A stretch of DNA of 64,000 bases from Nocardia amamiensis NBRC 102102 (GCF_001612745.1 NZ_BDBA01000029.1:1-64000); one strand, 5' to 3'. Shown: positions 26,263-35,745, numbered from the stretch's first letter. Made by a program: numbers and translations. Notes: generated by a model not told the origin, from the letters alone.

Positions 26263-27996
26263 ATGACCGAACTGTTCGTCGACCCCCTCGGAGACGACTC
26301 CGCGCCGGGTACGCGTGACCGTCCCTTCGCCACCCTCGGCCGTGCGCAGGTCGCGGCCCGCACCCTTGCCGCCGAGGTCATCGTCCAGCTCAGAGACGGT
26401 ACGCATGTGCTGAACGAACCTTGGGAACTCACTGCCGCCGACTCGGGAAGGGTCGTCTACCAGCCCTACGGGTACGGCACCGCCGCGCAGGAGAAGGCTG
26501 TCGTCAGCGGTGGCCGCCTCCTCACCGGATGGCGGGTGGAAAACGGCGTCTGGCTGGCTGAGGTGGGCGATCTGAACACCCGGCAGCTGTATGTGAACGG
26601 CCGCCGAGCCGAACGGGCGGGGGTCGAGGGCCTGCCCGGCCAGGTCACCATGACCCAGACCGGCTATGTCACAGACAGCCCCGAGCCACTGTCGTGGCGC
26701 AGCCCGGGCGATGTGGAGTTCGTGCATCGGGGCATCTACCCGTGGACGGAGGCACGCTGCGGCGTCGCCTCCGTCTCGGCCGGCGACGGCGGCACTGTGA
26801 TTACCATGGCCCAACCCGCGTTCGGACGTGCACTGGCCCTGTACAACTCCACCTGGGAAGGCCAAACCTCCCGGGGCCCTGGCCTGCCGACCCACGTCGA
26901 AAACGACTCCGCCTTCCTCACCGAGCCCGGCACGTTCGTCCTGGACCGTTCACACCCAGGCCGTCATCTCGTGCGATACCTGCCCCGGCCGGGCGAACAT
27001 CCAGATCGCACCCCGGTGGTCGCGCCCGTTCTGGAGACGTTGCTACGCGTCAGCGGTGTAAGTGGTGTCACGTTCCGGGGGTTGACGTTCGCCGACGCCA
27101 CCTGGCTCCGACCGAGCGGCCCCGAAGGCTTCCTGCATTATCACGGAAGCGGCTTCTATACCGGTGGCACGGTACACACTGTTTCGCTCGGGGAGGGCGT
27201 CGGCTCGGTCACGGTGCCCGCCGAGTCCGCGACGATCCCCGCCTGCCTCGTGCTGGAGGAGGTATTCGGTGTACGGATCGAGGACTGCCATTTCACTCGA
27301 TTGGGCGCCACGGGGCTGGGGATTTCCGGCGGTGCGGACGTCACGGTGCGCGCATGTGACTTCGACACGCTTTCGGCCGGGGCCCTGGTGGTTGAGGGCA
27401 GCAAGTCCACCCTCGTGGAGGACAACTGGGTCCACCGCGTCGGCCTGGAGTTCTCCGGCTCGCCCGGCATCGCACTGACCGGGACAGTCGGGTGCACGGT
27501 CGCACACAACCATATCGCCGACGTGCCCCACTGCGGCATCGTCGCCGGCCCCGGCCGAAAGACCGCCATCCTGCGCAACCTCACCACGGACACTATGCAG
27601 GTGCTGGCCGACGGCGGAGGCATCTACCTGGCCGGCGAACAAGGCGACTCCCACGGATCGGGCGCAAACATCCGGGGCAACGTGATCGAGGACACGCACA
27701 CGCCCTACAACTTCGGCCTCTACACCGACTACGGCGCGACCTGGGTGACGGTCGAAGAGAACGTCGTCGTCCGCGCCGACAGCACCGCCATCCTGCATGT
27801 CTCGCCGCCGCTGGACAATGTCGTCTACCGAGGCAACTTCTGGGACATCGACCCGATCGGTGCGGACGCCCCACCCCCCGGCGTCACCTACGAAGACAAC
27901 ACCACGATCACCGACCGAGCCGAGCCCGAGGCCATGACCGCAGTACGCGCCCGAGCCGGACTCCTACGCAGGACCCCCACCGCCACGTCCGCCTGA
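26263..27996 (+). CDS. Right-handed parallel beta-helix protein (GH141/polysaccharide-lyase-like)
   Basis: 577 residues. It opens FVDPLGDDSAPGTRDRPFAT, the standard start of secreted or cytosolic beta-helix carbohydrate-active enzymes, and the middle consists of repeated strands (VRIEDCHFTRLGATGLGISG, VRACDFDTLSAGALVVEGSK, VAHNHIADVPHCGIVAGPG). There is no signal peptide, so it appears cytosolic, which is unusual for polysaccharide degradation. A GTG four codons upstream is possible. Control by the divergent TetR is likely. Substrate unknown. Confidence 0.85.
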   Translation: MTELFVDPLGDDSAPGTRDRPFATLGRAQVAARTLAAEVIVQLRDGTHVLNEPWELTAADSGRVVYQPYGYGTAAQEKAVVSGGRLLTGWRVENGVWLAEVGDLNTRQLYVNGRRAERAGVEGLPGQVTMTQTGYVTDSPEPLSWRSPGDVEFVHRGIYPWTEARCGVASVSAGDGGTVITMAQPAFGRALALYNSTWEGQTSRGPGLPTHVENDSAFLTEPGTFVLDRSHPGRHLVRYLPRPGEHPDRTPVVAPVLETLLRVSGVSGVTFRGLTFADATWLRPSGPEGFLHYHGSGFYTGGTVHTVSLGEGVGSVTVPAESATIPACLVLEEVFGVRIEDCHFTRLGATGLGISGGADVTVRACDFDTLSAGALVVEGSKSTLVEDNWVHRVGLEFSGSPGIALTGTVGCTVAHNHIADVPHCGIVAGPGRKTAILRNLTTDTMQVLADGGGIYLAGEQGDSHGSGANIRGNVIEDTHTPYNFGLYTDYGATWVTVEENVVVRADSTAILHVSPPLDNVVYRGNFWDIDPIGADAPPPGVTYEDNTTITDRAEPEAMTAVRARAGLLRRTPTATSA

Positions 27997-28003
27997 TTCG
28001 ATA

Positions 28004-28027
28004 CCGGGCCGGCCACCGCCGGCCTGG
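28004..28027. terminator. Hairpin terminator after the beta-helix gene
   Basis: CCGGGCCGGC and GCCGGCCTGG pair with one mismatch around CACC, starting 7 bp after the stop at 27996. Confidence 0.6.
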
Positions 28028-28218
28028 TACAGCGGGGGCAATGACACTCGGACACACCGGACGGGCGATCAAGCGCTGCCCGTCCACACCAATACACGAT
28101 GCTGCAGCCCCCGCCGAAGGTTGCCCGCGAGAACACATGACGCTGTGGAACACGCCATTGCGAGCATGGCACCGACCGCCGCCTTGGGTGGCGCTACTGG
28201 TGCGTCAGTCCAGTCTTC

Positions 28219-28262
28219 GGCTCTGTCCCACGTCCGGTTACCACCGAATGTGGGACAGAGCC
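28219..28262. repeat. Perfect 13-bp inverted repeat with 18-bp loop
   Basis: GGCTCTGTCCCAC (28219-28231) and GTGGGACAGAGCC (28250-28262). Imperfect pairing extends outward (CCAGT...ACTGG). It could be a terminator hairpin, or paired insertion-sequence-like ends without a transposase. Confidence 0.6.
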
Positions 28263-28349
28263 AGAACTGGGGGTGACGGTGCACCACTGCTGAAGCAGGG
28301 GTCGACGCCGCCATCGCGCACGTCGCGGTCGCGACTGGGCGAAAGGCGC

Positions 28350-29117
28350 TCACGGCGCGGTCGGCTCAGCCCTATCACGCTGGGCGACATAGTGTTCCAG
28401 CCCGTCGAGGAGCCGCTGTAGGCCGAAGCCGAAGTGGTCGAAATCGGGGGAGAACGCGTCGTCCGACAGGGCGGCCATGACGGGGTAGCGGCCGGTGGCC
28501 AAGGCCTGGCCCAGCACGGGGACCTGCGCCTGCCAGAATTCCGCGTCGGTCATGCCCGACTTGCGTTCGGCCTCTTGCTGGTACAGCTGGGTGCGGGCGA
28601 CGCCGAGCACGTAGCCGGAGATCATGATGACCACCGAGACGAGTTCGCGATCGGGCAATCCCATCGGGCGGATCGCGCCGAGCACCTTCTCCATGCCGTC
28701 CATCGCGCCCGGTCCGAGCACTGGCCGCGACTGATCCACGCCCGTCAGCCACGGGTGGCGCCGATACAGTGCGAGTGATTCGTAGGCGAGGGTTTCCAAC
28801 GCGGCCCGCCAACCGTCGACGGTTCCGACTGGGCCGTCGATGGGCCGCTGCACCTTGTCGAGCATCAGATCCAGCAGTTCGGCCTTGCCTGGCAGGTACC
28901 GGTACAGCGACATGGTGCCGGTGCCGAGCTCGGTCGCGACCCGGCGCATGGTCACCGCGGCCAGACCCTCGGCGTCGGCCAGTTCGATCGCCGCGTCGAC
29001 GATCCGGTCCAGGGACAAACCGGGTTTCGGCCCTCGGCTCGGCCGGGGGCCCGAGCCCCAGAGCAGGTCGAGGGTGCGGGCGATGTCGCCGCCGCCGCTG
29101 GTCTCCACGCTGGCCAT
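28350..29117 (-). CDS. TetR family regulator of the adjacent ABC exporter
   Basis: 255 residues. The helix-turn-helix begins about residue 35 (LSLDRIVDAAIELADAEGLA, then GTMSLYRYLPGKAELLDLML). The C-terminal half is a TetR_C domain (LYRRHPWLTGVDQSRPVLGP). It is divergent from drrA-like 29214 with two tandem palindromes between them, the expected layout of an exporter repressor released by the exported drug. Related in sequence style to the TetR at 25324. Confidence 0.92.
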   Translation of the reverse strand: MASVETSGGGDIARTLDLLWGSGPRPSRGPKPGLSLDRIVDAAIELADAEGLAAVTMRRVATELGTGTMSLYRYLPGKAELLDLMLDKVQRPIDGPVGTVDGWRAALETLAYESLALYRRHPWLTGVDQSRPVLGPGAMDGMEKVLGAIRPMGLPDRELVSVVIMISGYVLGVARTQLYQQEAERKSGMTDAEFWQAQVPVLGQALATGRYPVMAALSDDAFSPDFDHFGFGLQRLLDGLEHYVAQRDRAEPTAP

Positions 29118-29147
29118 GAAGTCAGCTTATCCGCTTGGCAAGAAACT

Positions 29148-29183
29148 GGGTACGTTGTACCCTGATCTGGGTACGTTGTACTC
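29148..29183. promoter_or_regulatory. Tandem operators upstream of the ABC exporter
   Basis: GGGTAC-GTT-GTACCC (29148-29162, perfect) and GGGTACGTTGTACTC (29169-29183) are 21 bp apart, about two helical turns. A third partial GGGTATGT follows at 29189. Likely bound by the divergent TetR. Confidence 0.7.
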
Positions 29184-29213
29184 AGTTTGGGTATGTCACG
29201 GGGAAGGTAAGTA

Positions 29214-30173
29214 GTGAACGATTTCGCGGTCCTCGCCGAAGGACTGGAAAAGAGATACGGGGACAAGCGGGCCCTGGACGGATTCGATCTCACCGTGCGC
29301 CGCGGCACGGTGCACGGGCTGCTCGGCCCCAACGGCGCGGGCAAGACCACCGCGGTGCGCATCCTCTCGACGCTGATCCGGCTGGATGGCGGTCACGCCA
29401 GCGTGGCCGGGTTGGACGTGGCGCACAACCCCCGCGAGGTACGGGCGCGCATCGGGCTGACCGGCCAATACGCGGCCGTCGACGAAGTACTCACCGGGCG
29501 GCAGAACCTGGAGATGTTCGGCAGGTTGTTCCATCTCGGCGGCCGGCGCGCCAAGCATCGGGCGACCGAGTTGCTGGAACGCTTCGACCTGACCGAGGCG
29601 GGGGATCGGGGTGTCGGCAAGTACAGCGGCGGCATGCGCCGCAGGCTCGACCTGGCGGCGTCGATGATCCTCGCACCGGATGTGCTGTTCCTCGACGAGC
29701 CCACCACAGGTCTGGACCCGCGCAGCCGCGGCGAGGTCTGGGAATCGGTGCGCGCCTTGGTCGCCGACGGCACCACGGTGCTGCTGACGACCCAGTACCT
29801 CGAGGAAGCGGACAAACTCGCGTCCCGGATCACCGTCATCGATCACGGGCGTGCCATCGCCGACGACACCCCGGACGGGTTGAAAAGCACTGTGGGCGGC
29901 GATCGTATCGAGGTCGTGGCCGCGGACGTCGCCGACCTGCCCGCGGTCGCCAAGGTGGTGGCGCGGGTGTGCGAGGGCGAGCCGGACACCGACGACGTGG
30001 AGCTGCGTGTGTCGGCGCCGGTCACCGATCGCGTCGCGGCGCTCACCGAAGTCGCGCGCACCCTGCAGGACGAGGGCATCGACGTGGAGGACATCGGGCT
30101 GCGCAGGCCCAGCCTCGACGACGTCTTCCTCCAATTGACCGGACATCGCACCACCACCGAGGAGGCGGCCTGA
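29214..30173 (+). CDS. DrrA-type ABC transporter ATPase
   Basis: 319 residues from GTG. Walker [12 protein letters not shown] near 41-51, signature [12 protein letters not shown], Walker [14 protein letters not shown], and the DrrA C-terminal extension ending in [16 protein letters not shown]. It powers export of hydrophobic drugs with the next-gene permease, whose start overlaps its stop (TGATG). Controlled by the divergent TetR, judging from the operators. Confidence 0.95.
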   Translation: MNDFAVLAEGLEKRYGDKRALDGFDLTVRRGTVHGLLGPNGAGKTTAVRILSTLIRLDGGHASVAGLDVAHNPREVRARIGLTGQYAAVDEVLTGRQNLEMFGRLFHLGGRRAKHRATELLERFDLTEAGDRGVGKYSGGMRRRLDLAASMILAPDVLFLDEPTTGLDPRSRGEVWESVRALVADGTTVLLTTQYLEEADKLASRITVIDHGRAIADDTPDGLKSTVGGDRIEVVAADVADLPAVAKVVARVCEGEPDTDDVELRVSAPVTDRVAALTEVARTLQDEGIDVEDIGLRRPSLDDVFLQLTGHRTTTEEAA

Positions 30174-30997
30174 TGAGTACGATCGACCTCACCCCGAGCC
30201 GCTCGCGGTCGCGTGCCTACTGGGCGGTCGCCGACTGCTGGAATATGGTGCGCCGCGGCCTGACCCACTACCAGCGCCAGCCCGTGAACATCGCCTGGCA
30301 ACTGGGCTTCCCGATTCTGTCGGTGCTGCTGTACGGGTACGTGTTCGGCAGCGCGATGAGCGTGCCGGGTGGCGGCGACTACCGCAGCTTCCTGATGCCG
30401 GGCATGTTCGCGATGACGATGGCCTTCGGGTTCGTCAACACCGCGACGGTGGTCGTCTACGACGCCACCAACGGCGTCATCGACCGATTCCGCTCGATGC
30501 CGATGGCGTCGTCGGCGGTGGTGTCCGGACGCGGCGTGACCGATCTGATCGTCGCCTGCGCCGAGCTGACCATCCTGATGCTGACCGCCTTGGCGATCGG
30601 CTGGCGCCCCGGGGGCGGCGTGTTGCGCGGCCTGGCGGCATTCGGTCTGTTGCTATTGCTGCGTTTCGCGCTGATCTGGGTGGGCGTGTGGCTCGGGTTG
30701 CTCGTGCCCAATCCGGAGGCCGCAGGCGGACTGTTCGCGGTCGCCTTCCCGCTCACCATGATCTCGAGCATTTTCGTTGCGCCGCAATTGATGCCGGACT
30801 GGCTGGGCGTCATCGCGGCATGGAACCCGATCTCGTCCACGGTGGCGGCGACCCGCGAGTTGTTCGGGACACCGGTGGGCAGCGGCGACTCCTGGGTGGA
30901 ACAGCACTCGCTGTTGATGGCGGTGGTGTGGCCGTTGATTCTCACCGCGATCTTCCTGCCGCTGGCCGTGCGGCGATTCCAGCGATTGAGCCGCTGA
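30173..30997 (+). CDS. DrrB-type ABC transporter permease
   Basis: 274 residues, ABC-2 family. About six membrane helices, starting with [20 protein letters not shown], and the DrrB-style loop [20 protein letters not shown] between helices. It forms the membrane channel for the preceding ATPase, coupled by a 1-base stop/start overlap. The substrate is probably an amphiphilic antibiotic or lipid; no biosynthetic cluster is nearby. Confidence 0.95.
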   Translation: MSTIDLTPSRSRSRAYWAVADCWNMVRRGLTHYQRQPVNIAWQLGFPILSVLLYGYVFGSAMSVPGGGDYRSFLMPGMFAMTMAFGFVNTATVVVYDATNGVIDRFRSMPMASSAVVSGRGVTDLIVACAELTILMLTALAIGWRPGGGVLRGLAAFGLLLLLRFALIWVGVWLGLLVPNPEAAGGLFAVAFPLTMISSIFVAPQLMPDWLGVIAAWNPISSTVAATRELFGTPVGSGDSWVEQHSLLMAVVWPLILTAIFLPLAVRRFQRLSR

Positions 30998-31020
30998 TCC
31001 GCGGTCGCGTGTAACCCGTT

Positions 31021-31053
31021 CGGCGCCCGGCATCTCACGTATGCCGGGCGCCG
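31021..31053. terminator. Hairpin terminator, copy 1 of a repeated stem
   Basis: CGGCGCCCGGCAT and ATGCCGGGCGCCG form a perfect 13-bp stem with a 7-base loop between convergent genes. Nearly the same stem occurs at 42709-42747. Confidence 0.8.
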
Positions 31054-31067
31054 TGCTATTGCTCAGG

Positions 31068-32624
31068 TCACTTCGCGTTCGTGACTCGCGGGTTGCTGTC
31101 CAGGCTGGATTTCTGAATCTTGCCGGCCGGAGTGAGCGGCAGCTCGGCTCGGATCATGATCTCTTTCGGGATCTTGTAGTCGGCGATTCGTGTGGAACAG
31201 AAGGCTTTGAGATCCTCTTCGGTGGTCTCGGCCTCTGCAGCGAGAACGACGTAGTAGCGGCCGATCTCGCCCAGAACGGGGTCGGGAACGCCGACTCCGG
31301 CTGCCATGATGACGTCGGGGTGTGATGTCAGTACGTTTTCCACTTCGATCGGGTAGACGTTGAACCCACCTTGCACGAATATCTCTTTGGCCCGCCCACG
31401 CAGCACGATGGAGCCCTGTGCGGACATGCAGGCCATATCACCGGTGTGCAGCCAGCCTTCGTCGATCACGCGGGCGGTTTCGTGCGGCATGTTGCGGTAA
31501 CCGGCCATGAGCGACGGGGAACGGACCATGAGTTCGCCGGTTTGCCCGATCGGAACTTCCATTCCGGCGGTGTCGGCGATTTTGATCTCCACACCTGCGA
31601 GCGGCCGCCCTATCGAGCGCGCGAGGGTATCGCGGTCGTCGTCCCATGAGGTCATGACGACCGCTCCGGAGGTCTCACTCAGCCCGTAGAGGTTCATCAC
31701 GGTGGCATTCGGAAATATTGTGGTGAGCCGCTCCAGCAAGGCGGGTTCCGCGTTGGCGCCACCAGTGACGACCAACCGCACCTTCGAGGCGTCGACCAGG
31801 TCGAGTTCCGAGCGGTGGAGCAGCAACGTATGCATCGTGGGCACCCCGACCCAGAGGGTGAGGCCGGCAGTCCGGAACAGAGCTGCGATCTCCCGAGGAT
31901 CAAAGGTCTCCAGCAGGATCACGCGGGCGTGTGCGACGAGTGCGGCCAGCACGCAACACGTTATTCCGCTGACGTGGTTGAGCGGGACGGCAGCCGGGAG
32001 CACGTCGTGGTTGTGCAGCCGCATGTGCTGTGCCTGGGCTTGTGCCGCGGCCAGCTGACTGCCGTGGGTGAGGGTTGCACCCTTGGGTTTTCCGGTTGTC
32101 CCAGAGGTGTAGATGATCATGACCGGGTCGTGCGGGGAGACTGCCGCCTTCGCTGCGGCGAGTCGCCGGTTGTCCGTTGACGCGTCCAGCAGCTCATCGA
32201 AGGTCGAGTCGCCTCCTTCGCCGAAAGTCACCACCGTTTCCAGCTGTGGAAGGCCGGGACGAAGCTTTGCGATGATCGACAGGAAGTCGGTGCTCTCATA
32301 GGACGGCACGGTGATCACCATGCGTGCACCCGAATCGCTGATGATATGAGCGAGTTCGGTTTCCCGATAGCGCACACTCAGGCCCACCAGGACCGCGCCG
32401 ATCTTGGCCGCCGCGAAGTACACGGCGACCCAGTCCGGTGTCGTCGTGCCGAGAACGGCAACGCGGTCGCCGGGCCTGATCCCGTTGCGAAGCAGTCCTG
32501 CCGCGATCCGATCGGACCGCTCCTGCATCTCGCCGAAGGACAATTCCCGATCCTTGAAGACCCATCCCACGGATGACGAGGCAGCGTCCGCGGCGCTCGC
32601 GAGTAGATCGTGAATCCGTTGCAT
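31068..32624 (-). CDS. Class I acyl-CoA synthetase (AMP-dependent ligase)
   Basis: 518 residues from the second of two ATGs (MQRIHDLL); AGGAG is 6 bases upstream of it, whereas the ATG at 32630 is too close. The adenylation motifs are complete: IIYTSGTTGKPKGAT (P-loop), YGLSETSG, GWLHTGDMA, GRAKEIFVQGGFNVYPIE, and the catalytic lysine in TPAGKIQK. It activates a carboxylic acid to its CoA thioester in the cytosol. It starts 2 bp after the stop of the upstream hydrolase gene, so they form an operon. Confidence 0.93.
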   Translation of the reverse strand: MQRIHDLLASAADAASSSVGWVFKDRELSFGEMQERSDRIAAGLLRNGIRPGDRVAVLGTTTPDWVAVYFAAAKIGAVLVGLSVRYRETELAHIISDSGARMVITVPSYESTDFLSIIAKLRPGLPQLETVVTFGEGGDSTFDELLDASTDNRRLAAAKAAVSPHDPVMIIYTSGTTGKPKGATLTHGSQLAAAQAQAQHMRLHNHDVLPAAVPLNHVSGITCCVLAALVAHARVILLETFDPREIAALFRTAGLTLWVGVPTMHTLLLHRSELDLVDASKVRLVVTGGANAEPALLERLTTIFPNATVMNLYGLSETSGAVVMTSWDDDRDTLARSIGRPLAGVEIKIADTAGMEVPIGQTGELMVRSPSLMAGYRNMPHETARVIDEGWLHTGDMACMSAQGSIVLRGRAKEIFVQGGFNVYPIEVENVLTSHPDVIMAAGVGVPDPVLGEIGRYYVVLAAEAETTEEDLKAFCSTRIADYKIPKEIMIRAELPLTPAGKIQKSSLDSNPRVTNAK

Positions 32625-32626
32625 GG

Positions 32627-33541
32627 TCATCTCCTCTCGTACACGCCCGGCCGCAGGTGGCTGCGGAGGAAGGTGATCTGGTCGGCGACGATCCGTTCGA
32701 CGTGCGGCGGATGGTAGACGGTGAAGTGGTCCGCGTCGTAGTGCTCGAGGACGGCCCCGGGCGCAGTCGCGGCGACTCGTTCCACAATCGCAGTGTCGAT
32801 GAGGTTCTCGCGGTCGGCTGCGCAGATCAGCAACGGGCATCGCACGCGAGAAGCCGCAGCGGCGGCGTTGTAGAACAGCATGCCCAATCCCGAAGCGGCC
32901 GTGATCCGGTTGTCGAACCGGTAGCCCGGCGGCGTCACCGACTGCCAGCCCTCCAGCGCCCCTGGCTGATTGACGAACGCCAACTCACCGGGCTTGCCGA
33001 CCAGCGGAACGTACCGCCGTGGCAGATGCAGCGTGGCGCGAACGAGATCGGACAGTATCGGCAGGGTGAACCGGAGAAGGTGCCGCGCTCCCGCTCGGGC
33101 GACGACGGCCCGCCCACTGAGGACGGGACATTGCACGACCGCCGCGGACAGCTCGGGGTGGCGTGCCGCGGCAGCGACCACGTGGCTGGCGCCGAGAGAC
33201 GTTCCCCACAGCGCAACACGGGTCGAGTCGAGTTCAGGACGGGATCGGACGAAGTCGAGGGCGGAGTCGATATCGCGGGCGTAACGGCGCTGGCTGACCA
33301 GCTGCCGCGGCTGACCACCCGATTCGCCGAGGTGACGGAAGTCGAAGGCCACCACGGCCAGTCCGGCCTCGGAGAACCACTTCTCGTATTGGCCGAGCAT
33401 CATCTCGTGCGTCGCGCCGCCGCCGTGCACCAGCACGACCACCGGATGCGGGCCTGGCCCATCCGGCAGGGTCAGCCACGCCGCACACTCGTCACGAATC
33501 GACAGCGATCCGGAAACCGAATTCCGTGCCGGCTTGGACAT
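32627..33541 (-). CDS. Alpha/beta hydrolase
   Basis: 304 residues from ATG with GAGGACG. The oxyanion segment VLVHGGGATHEMML is followed by the nucleophile elbow GTSLGAS (Ser), an acid in the RVRCPLLICAADRENLID region, and the terminal His in YDADHFTVYHPP. A serine esterase or lipase-like enzyme. It is first in an operon with the acyl-CoA synthetase, which suggests ester cleavage followed by CoA activation of the acid; that pathway is inferred. Confidence 0.9.
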   Translation of the reverse strand: MSKPARNSVSGSLSIRDECAAWLTLPDGPGPHPVVVLVHGGGATHEMMLGQYEKWFSEAGLAVVAFDFRHLGESGGQPRQLVSQRRYARDIDSALDFVRSRPELDSTRVALWGTSLGASHVVAAAARHPELSAAVVQCPVLSGRAVVARAGARHLLRFTLPILSDLVRATLHLPRRYVPLVGKPGELAFVNQPGALEGWQSVTPPGYRFDNRITAASGLGMLFYNAAAAASRVRCPLLICAADRENLIDTAIVERVAATAPGAVLEHYDADHFTVYHPPHVERIVADQITFLRSHLRPGVYERR

Positions 33542-33627
33542 CGTCCTCGCGGGTTTGGGCTGGCAGGCGAACCACCGGCCATGAGGGTCGGCCCGGCCCG
33601 CCGCTGGGGTTATCGGCCCGTTCTGCC

Positions 33628-34629
33628 TTAACCGGGGTATTCCGCGTGGATGTCGCCGCCGAACAATTTCCAGAAGAAGGCGTTCATCTTCGCGGCGGCA
33701 GGTGCGTGCCGGGTCAGTATCGCGGCCACAACTGGCGACACGCCGTCTGGGATGTGACCAGCGGCGCACTGGAGTACGTACTCGTTGCGGGCGACGGGGC
33801 CGCCGCTGGTTGGCATCGGTATTCCGCAGACGTCGGTCACCAGCCAGTTGACCAGTCGCATGGCGGCATAGTCGGCGTCATGAGAGGCGTGGCGTTCGGC
33901 GAAGTCGCGCTCGGCGGCCGACAGGTCGAAATGCGGCGAGGTGGCGAGCCCGAAGTCGCTGAGATAGATCCGCTCCCCGTCGGTGCGCATGTTGCCGAAG
34001 TGTCCGTCCATGTGCAGCAACTCCCGATCGCGCAGGAACGTCACGATCTCTGAAAACTGTCGCTCGACTGTGGCGGCCTTCCCAGCCGGGTCCTCTCGCA
34101 GCCAGTCCGCTATCGGGTGTGGGATGTATTCGCAGAACAGCACAAGGCTGAACTGTGCGGCGGCCAGCGCTTCGAGACGGGTCCGCACGGCCGGGCAGCC
34201 GCCCTGGGTGGCGACCACCGTGTCGATGTCGGCGTGTTCGGCTGCGACCGCCGAGCGGCCGGATAGCACCCGCCAGTGGTAGAGCACCGGGAACGACTGT
34301 GTCTCACCGGCAAGAACAGCGTCGGTGACGATGATGTTCGCGGCCAGCTCTCGCCATGCGTTGAAGCTCGGGCCGCCGATGCCATACTGGCAGAACACCG
34401 GCAGGTCGAACAGGTTCGCTGTGGAGCCCGGGTTGGCGAGTTCCCGGTCGGTCAGTGGGATCCGCTTGGTGAACACCGGCACGCTGTCGACGTCGATGAG
34501 CGCCGTACCGCCACCCACACCCACGCTGGTGACTCGACCGGTGTCGACGAGCTCAGCGAGCTCGAAATCGCTGTGGGAAGCCAGAAATGCCGAGAGTCTT
34601 CGGTGGCGGTCGCTCCTGGAGGCTGCCAT
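33628..34629 (-). CDS. Protein-kinase-fold (PKL) protein of unknown substrate
   Basis: 333 residues. The kinase core is visible: glycine-rich GVGGGTA at 37-43, lysine K55 in VFTKRI, a Glu in WREL near 94, catalytic loop HMDGHFGN (H206, D208, N213) and SDFG (D225). The middle insert is longer than in APH enzymes. It may phosphorylate a small molecule or protein, and it lacks a sensor or membrane domain. Single gene, minus strand, same direction as the hydrolase operon but 86 bp upstream. Confidence 0.8.
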   Translation of the reverse strand: MAASRSDRHRRLSAFLASHSDFELAELVDTGRVTSVGVGGGTALIDVDSVPVFTKRIPLTDRELANPGSTANLFDLPVFCQYGIGGPSFNAWRELAANIIVTDAVLAGETQSFPVLYHWRVLSGRSAVAAEHADIDTVVATQGGCPAVRTRLEALAAAQFSLVLFCEYIPHPIADWLREDPAGKAATVERQFSEIVTFLRDRELLHMDGHFGNMRTDGERIYLSDFGLATSPHFDLSAAERDFAERHASHDADYAAMRLVNWLVTDVCGIPMPTSGGPVARNEYVLQCAAGHIPDGVSPVVAAILTRHAPAAAKMNAFFWKLFGGDIHAEYPG

Positions 34630-34965
34630 CGCACGATTCTGCCACCGTTGCGTGCGCGAAATTCCCCACAGCGCGCCCATGGGCCGGCGTGCGGTGGGCG
34701 CTGGTGCGGATCGGCGACCAGCGCCAACGTCGAGCCGGGACGGCCGCGCTGCCCACCCGGCTTGCTCCACCCTTTCGCCCCAACGACTTCGGCGACGGTT
34801 TGGTGAACGACGAGTCCGACGAGGGTGGCTTGGAGGAGCTGATCACGCCGTACCAACAACCTGATCAGTTCCATCTCACAAACGATCTCGTACGGATTTC
34901 GAATACGGCTCGTGGTGAGTCTGGCGTATGCAGCGCTTTGCGCGGCTGGGCGAGATGGGACTTGT
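34630..34965. other. Intergenic, nothing recognised
   Basis: 336 bp between same-strand genes. It presumably holds the promoter of the kinase-fold gene. No repeat or RNA noted. Confidence 0.4.
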
Positions 34966-35745
34966 TCAGTTGGCCCGGTAGCGCGAGGCGAGTTCGGGGC
35001 TCTGTCCGCCGAACGCGGCGAGGTCGGCTTTGAAGACGGCGTCGAGGAGGCCGGCGTCTTCCAGACCGGGGGCGCAGACGACTTCGCCGAGTTCGAGGCC
35101 GCGTAGTCCGGCGGTGACGACCTCATCGGCGGTCATGCGGGGCACGGCGCTCAGGTCGAGGCCTTGGCGCTGGTGGAATTCGGTGGCGACGATGCCGGGG
35201 CAGAGGACCTCGACCTGGATGCCGGTGCCTTCCAGTTCGGCGCTGAGCGTCTGGGACATGGCGACGAGGTGGGCCAGGGTGCCGGCGTAGACGGCACGGC
35301 GGGGCAGGACGGAACCGTCGGCGGGGGCGCTGAAGGCGATCATCCCGGCCACGTTGATGATCTGTCCTGCACCGCGTTCCTGCATGCCGGTGACGGCGGC
35401 GCGGGTGAGCATGGTGGGGGCGACGACCTTGACGTTGACGAGTTCGCGCGCCTTGTCGGCGGGCAGTTGGGCCAGCGGCATGTAGTGGGCGACGCCGGCA
35501 TTGTTGACGAGCATGGTCAGCGGCTCGCCGGCGCAGATCTCGGCAACGGTGTCGATGCCGGTGTCGGTGGACAGGTCGGCTGCGACAGTGCGGACCGTGA
35601 CGTCGGGGTGGTCGGCGGCGAACTCGTCGAGGCGGTCCTTGCGGCGGCCGGTGATGATCAGGTCGTTGCCGTCCGCAGCGAGGCGTTCGGCGAATGCCTT
35701 GCCGATGCCGGAGGTGGCGCCGGTGACGAGGGCGAGCTTGCTCAT
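34966..35745 (-). CDS. SDR family protein lacking catalytic Ser and Lys
   Basis: 259 residues. The nucleotide motif TGATSGIG is at 8-15 and NNAG at 81-84, so NADP(H) binding is likely (GRRKDR after beta-2). The active site is degraded: the usual NVAS/NVSS segment reads NVAG, and YxxxK reads YAGTL (Y153 kept, Lys157 replaced by Leu). The Tyr alone is unlikely to support normal reduction. It lies 77 bp downstream of the NADP-dehydrogenase gene on the same strand and may be co-transcribed. Confidence 0.9.
   Translation of the reverse strand: MSKLALVTGATSGIGKAFAERLAADGNDLIITGRRKDRLDEFAADHPDVTVRTVAADLSTDTGIDTVAEICAGEPLTMLVNNAGVAHYMPLAQLPADKARELVNVKVVAPTMLTRAAVTGMQERGAGQIINVAGMIAFSAPADGSVLPRRAVYAGTLAHLVAMSQTLSAELEGTGIQVEVLCPGIVATEFHQRQGLDLSAVPRMTADEVVTAGLRGLELGEVVCAPGLEDAGLLDAVFKADLAAFGGQSPELASRYRAN

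Larger units (their letters stand above)
27997..28349. other. Intergenic between convergent genes
   Basis: 353 bp holding the hairpin at 28004 and the long inverted repeat at 28219-28262. No gene is recognised. Confidence 0.45.

Noticed and set aside
28219..28262. Insertion-sequence ends
   Set aside because: Arms resemble IS ends but enclose only 18 bp with no transposase or target duplication visible; kept only as an inverted repeat.
29214..32624. Antibiotic biosynthetic gene cluster around drrAB and the acyl-CoA synthetase
   Set aside because: No PKS, NRPS or other scaffold enzyme is present; the exporter and ligase are separate units with a terminator between.
32624..32630. Acyl-CoA synthetase start at 32630
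   Set aside because: That ATG abuts the AGGAG with no spacer, whereas 32624 has a 6-base spacer.
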